This document shows, piece after piece, positions 1-6,436 of a stretch of 7,617 bases of DNA. How positions within the stretch are numbered: position 1 is the stretch's first letter; every line of letters begins with the position of its first letter. The position numbers and the translations under genes are program-made. Source of the stretch: Planctomycetaceae bacterium (GTDB lineage: Bacteria; Planctomycetota; Planctomycetia; Pirellulales; UBA1268); the NCBI GenBank assembly GCA_947464585.1, contig CANHYS010000082.1, positions 1 to 7,617 on the forward strand. The letters are read 5' to 3'. The notes under the pieces were generated by a model that saw only the letters and a program-made list of their open reading frames with translations, searched no databases and was not told where the DNA came from.

Positions 1-688
1 CATCGTCGACCATGATCATCACGCCGTCGCGCCAGACGATCGGCCGCTCGGCCGCGAAGTAGAGCGGCACGATCGGGATATTTTCCAGGTGGATGTATTG
101 CCAGACATCGAGCTCCGTCCAGTTGGAGAGCGGAAAGACGCGGATGCTCTCCCCCTTCTTCACCTTCGTGTTGTAGAGGTTCCAGAGCTCTGGCCGCTGG
201 TTCTTGGGATCCCAGCGGTGGAACTCGTCGCGGAAGGAAAACACCCGTTCCTTCGCGCGGGATTTCTCCTCATCGCGGCGTGCCCCACCGAAGGCGGCGT
301 CGAACCGGTATGTGTTGAGCGCCTGCCTGAGGGCCTGCGTCTTCATCACGTCGGTATGCACCTTGCTGCCATGCGTGATCGGGTTGATGCCCTGCGCGCG
401 GCCCTCTTCATTGACGTGCACGATCAGCTTGAAGCCGAGCTCCTTGCCGACGTATTCGTCGCGGAGCTTGTACATCTCGCGGAACTTCCAGGTCGTGTCG
501 ACGTGGAGGAGCGGAAAGGGGGGCTTGGCCGGATAGAACGCCTTTTGGGCGAGGCGCACCATCACCGCCGAATCCTTGCCGATGGAATAGAGCATCACCG
601 GGTTTTCAAACTCGGCCATCACCTCGCGGATGATGTGGATGCTCTCGGCTTCGAGCTGGCGGAGGTGGGTGAGGTTGTAGGACGACAT
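1..688 (-). CDS. cysD: Sulfate adenylyltransferase subunit 2 (CysD), 3'-truncated by window edge
   Basis: CysD is the catalytic small subunit of ATP sulfurylase. With the GTPase CysN it makes adenosine 5'-phosphosulfate and pyrophosphate from ATP and sulfate, the first step of cytoplasmic sulfate assimilation. The 229 visible residues begin [17 protein letters not shown]. They carry the PP-loop ATP-binding motif SIGKDS (about 35-40) in the context [13 protein letters not shown], then [14 protein letters not shown] (60-73), and the family signature [16 protein letters not shown] (133-148). These features identify CysD rather than the related CysH PAPS reductase. The family is usually about 300 residues, so roughly 70 C-terminal residues lie beyond base 1; the truncation is a window effect. 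The start at 688 gives the normal family N-terminus; only a weak AAGG precedes it. A candidate promoter lies at 726-754, so it is probably expressed separately from the photolyase gene 135 bases upstream. cysN or a cysNC fusion would be expected next, outside the window. Confidence 0.96.
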   Translation of the reverse strand, partial: MSSYNLTHLRQLEAESIHIIREVMAEFENPVMLYSIGKDSAVMVRLAQKAFYPAKPPFPLLHVDTTWKFREMYKLRDEYVGKELGFKLIVHVNEEGRAQGINPITHGSKVHTDVMKTQALRQALNTYRFDAAFGGARRDEEKSRAKERVFSFRDEFHRWDPKNQRPELWNLYNTKVKKGESIRVFPLSNWTELDVWQYIHLENIPIVPLYFAAERPIVWRDGVMIMVDD

Positions 689-725
689 GGTGGCCTTGGG
701 GGACAAACGTCGATTGCTGCAGGCT

Positions 726-754
726 ACTGTAGGAAACCCGCGGGCCCGCGGCAA
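726..754 (-). promoter_or_regulatory. Candidate sigma-70 promoter for cysD
   Basis: Read on the minus strand there is TTGCCG (754-749), a 17-base spacer, and TACAGT (731-726). Each box matches the bacterial consensus at 4 of 6 positions and the spacing is ideal. Transcription would start near 719, giving a leader of about 30 bases before the ATG at 688. A second, poorer -10-like hexamer, TAGCCT, lies just downstream (726-721). The spacer contains most of a perfect palindrome. This is inference from pattern only; GC-rich DNA gives such matches by chance. Confidence 0.35.
738..751. repeat. 14-base perfect palindrome CCGCGGGCCCGCGG
   Basis: The sequence is its own reverse complement over all 14 bases and stops matching at the flanking bases. 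It lies between the photolyase stop and the cysD start, inside the spacer and partly the -35 box of the candidate cysD promoter. An 8-base palindrome, GCAATTGC (751-758), abuts it. It could be an operator for a regulator of sulfate assimilation. It could also be a GC-rich hairpin ending the photolyase transcript, although only a short GTTT follows it in that direction. The palindrome is seen directly; both roles are inference. Confidence 0.4.
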
Positions 755-823
755 TTGCAGGCTTTTCCGGTGATCGGGCCCCCCGGGCGGACTCCCCGAA
801 CCGTTGCGGGCGTTCGTCGGACG

Positions 824-2404
824 TTACGGCGTGGCCTCCCGCAGCCCATCCGCCTGGCGACGGATGCTGCGCAGCTCGGCGGCGTCTTTGCGGCCGAGGT
901 TCTTCAGCTGCATCGCCATCCGCGGATTCTTTTTGAGCAGCTTCTCGTGGCGGGCGAGGAAGTCCCAGTAGAGCGTCGTGAACGGGCAGGCGTCGGCGCC
1001 GGTGGCGATCTTGGGATTGAACCGACAGCCCCCGCAGGCATTGCTCATCCGGTCGATGTAGGCGCCGGAGGCGCAGTAGGGCTTGGAGGCCATCACGCCG
1101 CCGTCGGCGAACTGGCTCATGCCCAGCGTGTTGGGAAGCTCCACCCACTCGACGGCATCGACGTAGACCGCGAGGTACCAGCGGTGCACATCCTGCGGCT
1201 TCACGCCAAGGAGCATCGCAAAAAGACCCGTCACCATCAGCCGCTGGATGTGATGGGCGTAGCCGTGGCGGAGCGTCTGTGCGAGTGCGTCCTTCAGGCA
1301 GTTCATCTCGGTGTCGGCCGTCCAATAGAAGTGCGGCAGTGGCAGATCCGCCCCGAGCGCATTCCGCTGCTCATACTCCGGCATGAAGTGCCAGTAGACG
1401 CCGCGGACATACTCCCGCCAGCCGAGCACCTGCCGGATGAAGCCCTCGGTGGCCTCCAGCGGCGCTCTTCCCTGTCGCCACATCCGCTCCGCGGCTGCGA
1501 CCACGTCGCGGGGATCGAGGAGCTTCATGTTCATCGCCTGCGAGAGGCGGGAGTGGTAGAGCCACGGCTCGCCGGTCCAGATCGCGTCCTGATACTTCCC
1601 GAAGCTGGCGAGCCTGTGCGTGAGAAAATCGTCGAGTGCCGCGCGGGCATCGTCGGGCGTCACCGGCCAGTCGAAGGCGTCGAGGCTGCCCGGATGGCTG
1701 GCGAAGCGGGCGTTGACCAACGCGATCACGTCGCGGGTGATCGCGTCGGGCGGAAACGGCGTCGGCGTGGGGAGCCGGCCCGGGCCGCGAGCGGGGCCGC
1801 TCTTGGGAAACGCGCCGCGGTTCTCCGCATCGAAGTTCCACTGGCCGCCGGCGGGCTCGCCGTCGTCCATGAGCACCGCATGCTTCTCACGGAGGGGTCG
1901 GTAGAAGTATTCGAGCCGAAGTTGCTTCCGGCCCCGGGCATGCTCCGCGAATTCCTCCCGCGATGAGAAGAAGTGCCTGTCCGGGCGAATCTCCAGAGGG
2001 ATGCCTGCCTCCCTGGCGGCTGCTTCGAGGGCCATCCTCACCCGCCATTCGCCCGGTTCAACGACGATCATGCTGTCTGGGGTCCGCCCGGTGGCCTTCG
2101 CCCGGTCGAGGCTCTGCAGCAGCGAGTCAGCGAGCGTGCTGGGTTTACCTGCTGACGTCGCGGATTGCGTGTCTGAGGTCAGCTCCGTGTAGTCGATATC
2201 GATGCTGGCGGCGGTGAGGGTGGCGCGGAAGTGTCGCATCGCCGACAGGAAGACGGCGATCCTCGCCTTGTGCGTCCAGACGTGGGTCGATTCTTCGGCC
2301 ACTTCGGCCATCCAGACGGAGTCGCTCGTGCGGTCGAAGCCGTCGAAGGCGGCGCTCTTGGGATCGAGCTGGTCGCCGAGCACGAGGACAAGACGGTGGG
2401 GCAT
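824..2404 (-). CDS. Iron-sulfur cryptochrome/photolyase (FeS-BCP, prokaryotic (6-4) photolyase type)
   Basis: This is a cytoplasmic flavoprotein of the photolyase-related family that includes Agrobacterium PhrB, which repairs (6-4) photoproducts in DNA using light, FAD and a 4Fe-4S cluster. From the start at 2404 it has 526 residues, close to PhrB (about 507). The N-terminus MPHRLVLVLGDQLDP is the usual family opening of the antenna-chromophore domain. The helical FAD domain contains EGFIRQVLGWREYVRG, then YAHHIQRLMVTG, WVELPNTLGMSQFADGG and ACPFTTLYWDFLARH. Four cysteines, in NCL, ACGGC (two) and ACPF, fall at about 369, 457, 460 and 473; their 88/3/13 spacing matches the PhrB cluster ligands as I recall them. 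An in-frame ATG at 2467 would add 21 residues (MTNLIPATPAICPRNPLPGLS) and overlap the preceding gene by 44 bases; I prefer 2404 because family proteins begin there. Neither start has a clear ribosome site. The gap to the upstream gene is 19 bases, so an operon is likely. Repair versus photoreceptor function cannot be decided from sequence. Confidence 0.93.
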   Translation of the reverse strand: MPHRLVLVLGDQLDPKSAAFDGFDRTSDSVWMAEVAEESTHVWTHKARIAVFLSAMRHFRATLTAASIDIDYTELTSDTQSATSAGKPSTLADSLLQSLDRAKATGRTPDSMIVVEPGEWRVRMALEAAAREAGIPLEIRPDRHFFSSREEFAEHARGRKQLRLEYFYRPLREKHAVLMDDGEPAGGQWNFDAENRGAFPKSGPARGPGRLPTPTPFPPDAITRDVIALVNARFASHPGSLDAFDWPVTPDDARAALDDFLTHRLASFGKYQDAIWTGEPWLYHSRLSQAMNMKLLDPRDVVAAAERMWRQGRAPLEATEGFIRQVLGWREYVRGVYWHFMPEYEQRNALGADLPLPHFYWTADTEMNCLKDALAQTLRHGYAHHIQRLMVTGLFAMLLGVKPQDVHRWYLAVYVDAVEWVELPNTLGMSQFADGGVMASKPYCASGAYIDRMSNACGGCRFNPKIATGADACPFTTLYWDFLARHEKLLKKNPRMAMQLKNLGRKDAAELRSIRRQADGLREATP

Positions 2405-2423
2405 GGACAGACCGGGAAGGGGG

Positions 2424-3770
2424 TTACGCGGACAGATCGCCGGGGTGGCCGGGATGAGATTCGTCATGCAGCCGCTGGCGGCTGAACGCAGGCGCGATTG
2501 CCATGAGCGCCCATGCCACCGTGAGCACCATGGCCACCAGCACTGCCAGACAGGCCAGGGTCGGGGACGCGGGCCACCAGGGGCCGAAGGCCACGACCAA
2601 CTGCCGCCATGCGCAGAGGTGGATGAAGGTCGCCGGCACGAGCAGCAGTTCGGTCGGCACCGTCGGCCACTCCGTCACGGCCGACCAGATGAGTGCCTGC
2701 ACGAGGCAGGCTACGAGCAGCAGCACCATCGTGCCCAGCATTCCCTGCCATCCAAACACGATGCCCACCAGGGCCAGACCGAAGCCAAGCGCATGCGGTT
2801 GCCCCAGTGGCTGGCCGGTGCGGCCCGAAGCATCGCCATGCAGGAGACGGCCGAACAGCCATTGCAGCAACAGACCCGAGAGCAGGCCCGCCACGCCGCC
2901 GGCCACCGACACGCCCAGCCCCTGCATGCCCCAGGCATCCATGGCATCCATGATCATGCTCGGCTCGCCCGTCAGCCCCAGGGGATGCAGCGTCGGAAAC
3001 ACCACCGCCAGGGCGGTCGCCACGCTCAACACGGCGAGGACGCTCCGGCTCGGCACACGCCGGCCGTCCCAGGCGATGAGGCCCCAGACCAGAAGCACGC
3101 AGAGTGTGCCGCAGTGGTAGAGCGACAGCCCGATCAGATCGAGCGACGGGTTTGGGAAGAGCTTGAGCACGCCACCGTGCTGGAAGTCCGGCGGCCGGCC
3201 CGGCAGGTTTGCCCCGCCCGACAGGAGTTCACGAAAGTAGACAGCCGTGCAGAGGCCGGCACAGATCGACTCGACCACCGGATACCGTGATGCGATCGGC
3301 AGGTCGCACGATCGGCAGCGTCCGCGCAGATTCAGCCAGCCGATGACCGGCAGGTTGTCGTGCCACTTGATGGCACTGTGGCACCGCGGACAGCGGGATC
3401 CGCCCAGCACGACCGACTCTCCCAGCGGCAGTCGGTGGACCACGACGTTCAAAAAACTGCCGATCAACGACCAGAAGACGAAAATCCAGGCCGCGATGAG
3501 CACGCCGGCCCCCACCATGGGCAGCAGTTCGAACAGGGAATCGGCGTGAAGCGGCGGCCGCTTCGCAGTGGAGAAGAACCACGCCGCGAGCTCGGCGGCC
3601 GGAAACATGATGGCTAGCGCAACAGAGGCGAGGAACACGGCCCAGACCGCCTGCTGGCTCGACGGAGCAGGGGGGGCAGTCGGAACATCGCGTCCCTGCG
3701 ACTCCGGGTTCGCGTCTGGCTCCGCGTCAGTCACTCGAGATCCCCCGTCCGTGCGGTGTTTTGGACCCAT
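2424..3770 (-). CDS. Prepilin peptidase-like (A24 family) membrane protein, probably lacking a catalytic aspartate
   Basis: Family members cleave type IV pilin or type II secretion pseudopilin leaders at the inner membrane and methylate the new N-terminus. The protein has 448 residues. A Pro/Ser-rich N-terminus (1-40) is followed by a membrane segment (about 41-67) and another (about 84-105) leading into GSFLNVVVHRLPLGESV (104-120). Next is the four-cysteine zinc-binding domain: CPRC (127-130) and CRSC (152-155), between which lie HDNLPVIGWLNLRGR, then SRYPVVES. This matches the PilD/GspO N-terminal domain well. The peptidase half has about six hydrophobic segments and one candidate first aspartate, AWDGRRVP (D235). 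Where GxGD is expected it reads ALGFGLALVGIVFGWQG (327-343), with no aspartate nearby, so protease activity is doubtful. Many family members are 220-290 residues, so this is long, with extra hydrophobic C-terminal segments. A GTG at 3734 preceded by GGGGGA is an alternative start. It lies upstream of the photolyase gene and is divergent from the sigma gene. Confidence 0.85.
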   Translation of the reverse strand: MGPKHRTDGGSRVTDAEPDANPESQGRDVPTAPPAPSSQQAVWAVFLASVALAIMFPAAELAAWFFSTAKRPPLHADSLFELLPMVGAGVLIAAWIFVFWSLIGSFLNVVVHRLPLGESVVLGGSRCPRCHSAIKWHDNLPVIGWLNLRGRCRSCDLPIASRYPVVESICAGLCTAVYFRELLSGGANLPGRPPDFQHGGVLKLFPNPSLDLIGLSLYHCGTLCVLLVWGLIAWDGRRVPSRSVLAVLSVATALAVVFPTLHPLGLTGEPSMIMDAMDAWGMQGLGVSVAGGVAGLLSGLLLQWLFGRLLHGDASGRTGQPLGQPHALGFGLALVGIVFGWQGMLGTMVLLLVACLVQALIWSAVTEWPTVPTELLLVPATFIHLCAWRQLVVAFGPWWPASPTLACLAVLVAMVLTVAWALMAIAPAFSRQRLHDESHPGHPGDLSA

Positions 3771-3774
3771 TCTA
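3769..3774 (-). promoter_or_regulatory. Candidate -10 box TAGAAT for the prepilin-peptidase-like gene
   Basis: On the minus strand, TAGAAT matches TATAAT at 5 of 6 positions and overlaps the ATG at 3770. No good -35 box is seen 16-18 bases upstream. If the box is used, transcription would begin near 3762, downstream of that ATG, and translation would have to start at the GTG at 3734, which has a GGGGGA six bases before it. It therefore bears on the choice of start codon. Weak evidence. Confidence 0.22.
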
Positions 3775-3797
3775 CCACGGTGGGGAAGCTGGAAAAA

Positions 3798-4922
3798 ATG
3801 CGAGTGGACAATTCCGACGAGCTGTTATCGGACAGCGGCCCGTGCGGTTTCCTTACGTGCAGCAGGCATGTCAGCCGCCCCTCGGTCAGGAGGCCCTCGG
3901 TGATCGCACTCGTCAAACGTGGTTCGAAATCCGCTCGACGCACCCCGAAACGGGTCGGTCAAAAGCCGAAAGCGGTCCGAAAAACCGTGGCCACGGCAGT
4001 CCGCCCGTCTTCCCGTGGCGTATCGCTGCTCGAGTCGCGTCGCAGCCAGTTGTTCGACCGCGTGATCGACTACGTTCCGTGCCGGCAGTTTCTCGCCGAG
4101 GATGCCGAACGGCTGGCCTCCGACCCGCCGGTCGATGCCAAGGTGCCACTCCAGCACGCTCGCTCGGAGTCGCCCTCCGGTGCGAGCCTGACGCCCTACC
4201 TCGCCAGTCTGTATCAGACGAGGTTGCTCTCCAAGGAGGAGGAACAGTTTTATTTCCGCCGCATGAATTGGCTGAAGTTCCGGGCTTCCACGGTTCGCGG
4301 TCGCCTCGACCGGCGTCGGGCCACGCTGCGGCAGATCGACCGAATCGAAGGCTGGCTCACCGAGGCCGAGACCGTGAAGGCGATCATCATCACATCGAAC
4401 CTCCGGCTGGTGGTCTCGATCGCCAAGAAGTTCGTCGACCCGACGAATTCGTTCGAAGAACTGGTCGGCGAGGGCAACGTGGCCCTGATGCGGGCGGTGG
4501 AGAAGTTCAGCTTCGCGCTGGGCAACCGTTTCAGCACCTATGCCACCTACGCCATCCAGCGTCATTTCTTCCGGCTGTCGCACAAGGCCCGGCAGCTTCG
4601 TCAGCGGTTCGTGACCGACGACGAGTCGTTCAAGGGCCTGTCGGCCTCCGAGCCCAACACTGAGCAGTGCTCATTCGAACAGATCGCCATGCTCAAGGAC
4701 CTGTTCGCAAAGTTCCTCGGGGAACTCGAGCCGCGGGAGCAGCAGATCGTTGTGGCCCGCTTCGGCTTCGACGGCCAGCCGCCGCGCACGTTCCGTGAAC
4801 TGGGCGCCTCGATGGGCGTCTGCAAGGAGCGGATCAGGCAGATCCAGACGCGGGCCATCGAAAAACTCCGCGAGATGGCTGCTGAGGTGCGGCTGGAGCA
4901 GACCGTTGGTGACTGGCTGTAG
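3798..4922 (+). CDS. Planctomycete-type sigma-70 family RNA polymerase sigma factor
   Basis: This is a promoter-recognition subunit of RNA polymerase, 374 residues from the ATG at 3798. A basic, disordered-looking N-terminus (about 1-85, rich in R, K and S) precedes DYVPCRQF (about 91). A region 1.2-like block TPYLASLYQTRLLSKEEEQ (132-149) follows, then a charged helical spacer. Region 2 runs from about 194 to 261: IITSNLRLVVSIAKKFV, then EELVGEGNVALMRAVEKF, then FSTYATYAIQRHF (2.3-2.4). Only about 35 residues separate it from region 4 (about 300-360: LEPREQQIVVARFGFDG, then FRELGASMGVCKERIRQI, the helix-turn-helix). A primary-type region 3 is therefore absent. The domain order and the FRRMNWLKFRA block resemble a sigma family I know from planctomycetes. 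I chose 3798 because GGAA precedes it at short distance; the in-frame ATG at 3756 would overlap the divergent gene's ATG. A GTG at 3900 is also possible. No anti-sigma gene is adjacent, and the regulon is unknown. Confidence 0.92.
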   Translation: MRVDNSDELLSDSGPCGFLTCSRHVSRPSVRRPSVIALVKRGSKSARRTPKRVGQKPKAVRKTVATAVRPSSRGVSLLESRRSQLFDRVIDYVPCRQFLAEDAERLASDPPVDAKVPLQHARSESPSGASLTPYLASLYQTRLLSKEEEQFYFRRMNWLKFRASTVRGRLDRRRATLRQIDRIEGWLTEAETVKAIIITSNLRLVVSIAKKFVDPTNSFEELVGEGNVALMRAVEKFSFALGNRFSTYATYAIQRHFFRLSHKARQLRQRFVTDDESFKGLSASEPNTEQCSFEQIAMLKDLFAKFLGELEPREQQIVVARFGFDGQPPRTFRELGASMGVCKERIRQIQTRAIEKLREMAAEVRLEQTVGDWL

Positions 4923-4971
4923 GCCACAGGGATCGCGCGGTAGCCGGGAAAGCGCGGCGTGACCGGGGTCG

Positions 4972-4997
4972 TTGACGGCCGTCCGACCTGCTATCCT
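4972..4997 (+). promoter_or_regulatory. Candidate promoter with extended -10 for the MFS gene
   Basis: TGCTATCCT (4989-4997) is an extended -10 element (TG, one base, then TATCCT, 4 of 6 to consensus). TTGACG (4972-4977) matches the -35 consensus at 5 of 6 but is only 14 bases away, which is short; extended -10 promoters depend less on the -35 box. The -10 box ends 7 bases before the ATG at 5005, so transcription would begin at or next to the start codon, giving a leaderless mRNA. No Shine-Dalgarno sequence lies before the ATG, which fits that view. Confidence 0.38.
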
Positions 4998-5004
4998 CTG
5001 CGGC

Positions 5005-6300
5005 ATGAAAACTCCAAATACTGCTGCGCCGACGTTTCGTCTCTGGCTGATGATGGTGCTTGAATTCGTGATCTGGGGCGCGTGGCTGCCCTTGATCTGG
5101 GGCTATATGGGCGCCGCGGTCGCCGATGGCGGGCTCGGTTTCACCGGTCCACAGATCGCCTGGGTTGGGAGTGCCTTCGCGATCGCCTCGATCGTGGGGA
5201 TCTTCTTCTCGAGCCAGTTCGCCGACCGCACGTTCGCCGCCGAGAAGTTCATGGCTGCGAGCCACTTCATCGGCGGCCTGGCGATCCTCGGGATGTACTG
5301 GGCCAAGGACTTCCCCACGTTCTTCGGCCTCATGCTCGTCCACTCGCTGCTTTACGTCCCCACGATCTCGGTCTCCAATTCGATCGCGTTCGCGCACATG
5401 AAGAACGCCGAGAAGGAGTTCGGCCTGGTGCGGATGGGCGGCACGATCGGCTGGATTCTCGCCGCCTGGCCGCTGTTCTTCCTGCTGGAAGGAAAGACTG
5501 GCGTCGCGGCGACGACCGCAAAGGCCAATATCTTTCTCGTCGCCGGCATCGCGTCTCTGCTGCTCGCCGCCTACAGCCTCACACTGCCGCACACGCCGCC
5601 CAAGAAGGCGGCCGCTGGCGAAGGAGGGCTGGCGTGGCTCAAGGCAGCGAAATACCTCTCGAAGCCGTTCCTGCTCGTCCTCTTTGTTGCCACGTTCATC
5701 GATTCGGTGATCCACAACGGCTATTTCCTGCTCGCCGGGAATTTCCTCGGTGACAAGAACGCCGCCAACATCGCGCAGCAGTGGATCATGCCGGTGATGA
5801 GCATCGGGCAGGTGGCCGAGATCCTCACGATGGCGGTGCTGGGCGGTGTGCTCGCCCGGCTCGGCTGGAAGACGACGATGATTCTCGGCATTCTCGGGCA
5901 TGCGGCGCGGTTTGCCGTGTTCGCCTTCATGCCGCAGAATCAGGCGATGATCATCGCGGTGCAGGTGCTCCACGGCGTCTGCTACGCCTTCTTCTTCGCC
6001 ACGCTCTACATCTTCATCGACGCCGCGTTCCCGAAGGATGTGCGGTCGAGTGCCCAGAGCCTGTTCAATCTGCTCGTGCTGGGCTTGGGCGACCTGGCGG
6101 CCAAGTGGCTGTTCATCCCGCTCCAGGAACGGCTCACGGTGGAGGGCACGACCGACTACCGGCAGCTGTTCCTCGTGCCGGCAGCCATGTCGCTGGCCGC
6201 GGCCGTTCTCCTGCTGGTCGCCTTCTGGCCGCCCCGGTCGCTGGCCGCGGCGTCCGACACGCAGGACGATCTGGAGACCGAGCCGGAACTGGCGCGGTAA
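5005..6300 (+). CDS. Nucleoside:H+ symporter-like MFS permease (NupG/XapB family)
   Basis: This is a 431-residue inner-membrane carrier of the major facilitator superfamily. It resembles Escherichia coli NupG, which imports nucleosides with protons. About twelve hydrophobic segments are visible, near residues 11-36, 51-72, 80-99, 103-132, 144-163, 174-194, 219-246, 258-284, 288-308, 313-340, 348-376 and 388-408. Family-like motifs are LEFVIWGAWLPLIWGYMG (19-36), the TM2-3 loop SQFADRTFAAEKF (70-82), LYVPTISVSNSIAF (116-129), VRMGGTIGWILA (142-153), SLTLPHTPPKK (191-201) before the central loop, and IMPVMSIGQVAEI (261-273). These parallel NupG segments such as RIWGTIGF and LTLPHIP as I remember them. 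The C-terminus is acidic. I chose the ATG at 5005; an in-frame TTG at 4972 is better explained as part of the promoter. It follows the sigma gene by 82 bases with a candidate promoter of its own. The substrate is inferred from family membership only; no nucleoside catabolic gene is nearby. Confidence 0.88.
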   Translation: MKTPNTAAPTFRLWLMMVLEFVIWGAWLPLIWGYMGAAVADGGLGFTGPQIAWVGSAFAIASIVGIFFSSQFADRTFAAEKFMAASHFIGGLAILGMYWAKDFPTFFGLMLVHSLLYVPTISVSNSIAFAHMKNAEKEFGLVRMGGTIGWILAAWPLFFLLEGKTGVAATTAKANIFLVAGIASLLLAAYSLTLPHTPPKKAAAGEGGLAWLKAAKYLSKPFLLVLFVATFIDSVIHNGYFLLAGNFLGDKNAANIAQQWIMPVMSIGQVAEILTMAVLGGVLARLGWKTTMILGILGHAARFAVFAFMPQNQAMIIAVQVLHGVCYAFFFATLYIFIDAAFPKDVRSSAQSLFNLLVLGLGDLAAKWLFIPLQERLTVEGTTDYRQLFLVPAAMSLAAAVLLLVAFWPPRSLAAASDTQDDLETEPELAR

Positions 6301-6302
6301 TT

Positions 6303-6322
6303 CTCCCGGAGGGCCCCGGGGG
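6303..6322 (+). terminator. Possible hairpin terminator after the MFS gene
   Basis: Two bases after the TAA stop, CTCCCGG (6303-6309) can pair with CCGGGGG (6316-6322), including one T-G wobble, around a six-base loop AGGGCC. No run of T follows, so it is not a classical intrinsic terminator. Position right after the stop is the main support. Confidence 0.3.
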
Positions 6323-6340
6323 CAAGGGCCGCAAACCGTC

Positions 6341-6369
6341 TTGCACCACGCCCTCAATCCTCCTAGCCT
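6341..6369 (+). promoter_or_regulatory. Candidate weak promoter for lpxD
   Basis: TTGCAC (6341-6346) and TAGCCT (6364-6369) are separated by exactly 17 bases, each matching consensus at only 3 of 6 positions. It lies in the 136-base gap before lpxD and would give a leader of about 60 bases before the ATG at 6437. Low specificity; offered because a promoter is expected in this gap if the hairpin just upstream ends the MFS transcript. Confidence 0.22.
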
Positions 6370-6426
6370 CCCGCTCCGGCTGAGACCCCCGATGCCCACG
6401 CCGGTATCGGAGCGGTCCCGCCCCAT

Positions 6427-6431
6427 GGAGG
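6427..6431 (+). promoter_or_regulatory. Shine-Dalgarno GGAGG deciding the lpxD start
   Basis: GGAGG sits five bases before the ATG at 6437. In-frame ATGs also occur at 6392 and 6425, and the second of these overlaps this site. Neither has a comparable ribosome site, so this element selects 6437. It is the only strong Shine-Dalgarno sequence I see in the window. Confidence 0.7.
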
Positions 6432-6436
6432 ATGCC

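Noticed and set aside
89..1966. A 625-codon open frame on the plus strand
   Set aside because: It runs opposite to cysD and the photolyase gene, both of which carry clear family motifs. Its product (rich in R, H, A, V, L, E) has no recognisable domain. Long antisense open frames are expected in GC-rich genes with biased third positions.
824..2404. Class I CPD photolyase identity
   Set aside because: The four-cysteine cluster spacing and the YAHHIQRLMVTG and GMSQFADGG motifs belong to the iron-sulfur photolyase-related family and not to class I CPD photolyases.
2740..2800. Frameshift as an explanation for the missing GxGD in the prepilin-peptidase-like protein
   Set aside because: Neighbouring frames do not restore a GD-containing motif, and the original frame stays hydrophobic and open on both sides, so the loss appears genuine at the level of this sequence.
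2202..3290. A 362-codon open frame on the plus strand rich in H, Q and R
   Set aside because: It is antisense to the photolyase start and to the membrane segments of the prepilin-peptidase-like gene; composition is that of a shadow frame.
4934..4957. CGCGC...GCGCG inverted repeat after the sigma gene as a terminator
   Set aside because: Short stem with a long loop of about 13 bases and no T run; too weak to list.
4972..5004. TTG start for the MFS permease adding 11 residues
   Set aside because: The extra residues (MTAVRPAILCG) do not resemble family N-termini. The TTG lies in a promoter-like TTGACG and has no ribosome site; the ATG at 5005 is preferred.
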